NCBI GenBank assembly: GCA_002633005.1
Contig: NMRA01000191.1
Location: forward strand, 454,077-518,076
Reading direction: 5' to 3'
Length of the DNA: 64,000 nucleotides
Source: Phoronis australis
Lineage: Eukaryota; Phoronida; Phoronidae
Position numbers and translations under genes: made by a program. The notes beneath the pieces are model-generated. The model was not told the origin of the DNA. It made no database searches and was given only the letters and a program-made list of their open reading frames with translations. This document shows, piece after piece, positions 63,358 to 64,000 of the stretch. Each line of letters begins with the position of its first letter. Positions within the stretch are counted from its first letter, which is position 1.

Positions 63358-64000
63358 GAAATTCAGCCAAGAAAATGTTAGAGCCATATATGACAAGAGG
63401 GCAGCTTTCTTCTAGCTTATCTTTACACAAAAAAATCATGATGGAACAAAATTGTAGCCTTAAGAATGCACATCTCAAGGAGGTGGCTGACACATGTGCT
63501 AACCCTGTGGCATACGGTAGGCCTATGCTTGTTTACAAAACCAGCCAATCATGTGAAATTGATAAGCTACATGCATACAGATTGTTGTCCCAGTGGCCTT
63601 TTGTCCAGCACTGCCAGTACAGGCCAATTATCTACTTAGCTTTTTAAAGTCGTTGCTAATAAGATAATTTCCGTATGGTACATCAAAGGATCTTTTGACA
63701 AAGAAGAAGGCACTTGAGAACCAGTCAGCCACAGATGTTTATAAGATACAGGATTGGCTGAGGCAAACTAACTCTCCAGTTCCTACTAATCCTTCAATGG
63801 AGACTGAACTCCCTGGTTGGATGTGTCCATGGACTTGTGTATAAGGATGTACAGTAACCTATAATATCTATAGTGTGTACTGACGTGGAGCCATGGTTAA
63901 GTGTTCAGCTGGGATGGTAATTCGGTTGACTTCAGTAATTTGAATGTGCCTTAAGGTTCAGTCCTTGTACTAAGTCTTGCTGAAATTACATATGAATTTA

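Larger units (their letters stand above)
61816..64000. other. region downstream of CCDC127-like gene
   Basis: 3' UTR plus repeats; no further exon recognised. No AATAAA close to the stop was seen. Confidence 0.4.

Overview
The window is nuclear DNA from an animal. It holds spliced genes with GT-AG introns, about 60% AT, dense short transposons and three N gaps. The proteins are clearly metazoan, and the frequent small indels between near-duplicate stretches suggest a very heterozygous genome, most likely a marine invertebrate. I cannot name the phylum.

Layout: (1) 2370-6076, plus strand: clathrin light chain, with the N-terminal exon(s) outside or upstream. It includes a 12-nt in-frame microexon. 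(2) 8.8-40.7 kb, minus strand: a complete Pumilio gene. Eighteen coding exons sum to exactly 3411 nt (1136 aa plus stop), every splice phase matches, and all eight RNA-binding repeats keep the canonical base-reading residues. Its roughly 2.2-kb 3' UTR is strikingly rich in UGUA. Its introns carry several non-autonomous transposon families with intact terminal inverted repeats (TIRs) and target-site duplications (TSDs). (3) 52.0-56.0 kb, minus strand: TMEM18 (five exons, 145 aa). Its last two exons occur a second time at 47.08-47.98 kb, inside a 4-5.6 kb repeat that abuts an N gap on both sides. This looks like two unmerged haplotypes. (4) 60.05-61.82 kb, plus strand: a CCDC127-like protein (two exons, 264 aa) with an N-terminal membrane segment and coiled coil. 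(5) 61.8-64 kb: repeats, including three copies carrying nuclear-receptor-like half-sites and a 20-bp minisatellite.

Clathrin light chain and Pumilio converge tail to tail about 2.4 kb apart. TMEM18 and CCDC127 are divergent. The four genes serve unrelated cell functions (vesicle coats, translational repression, an ER/nuclear-envelope membrane protein, and a protein of unknown function), so no joint pathway is implied. I found no CRISPR array, no rRNA and no free-standing tRNA gene. The most interesting leads are the strand-biased UGUA excess in the Pumilio mRNA tail, a 6-bp-TSD hAT-like element family carrying what looks like a spliceable coding exon, the clathrin microexon, and the assembly duplication across TMEM18.
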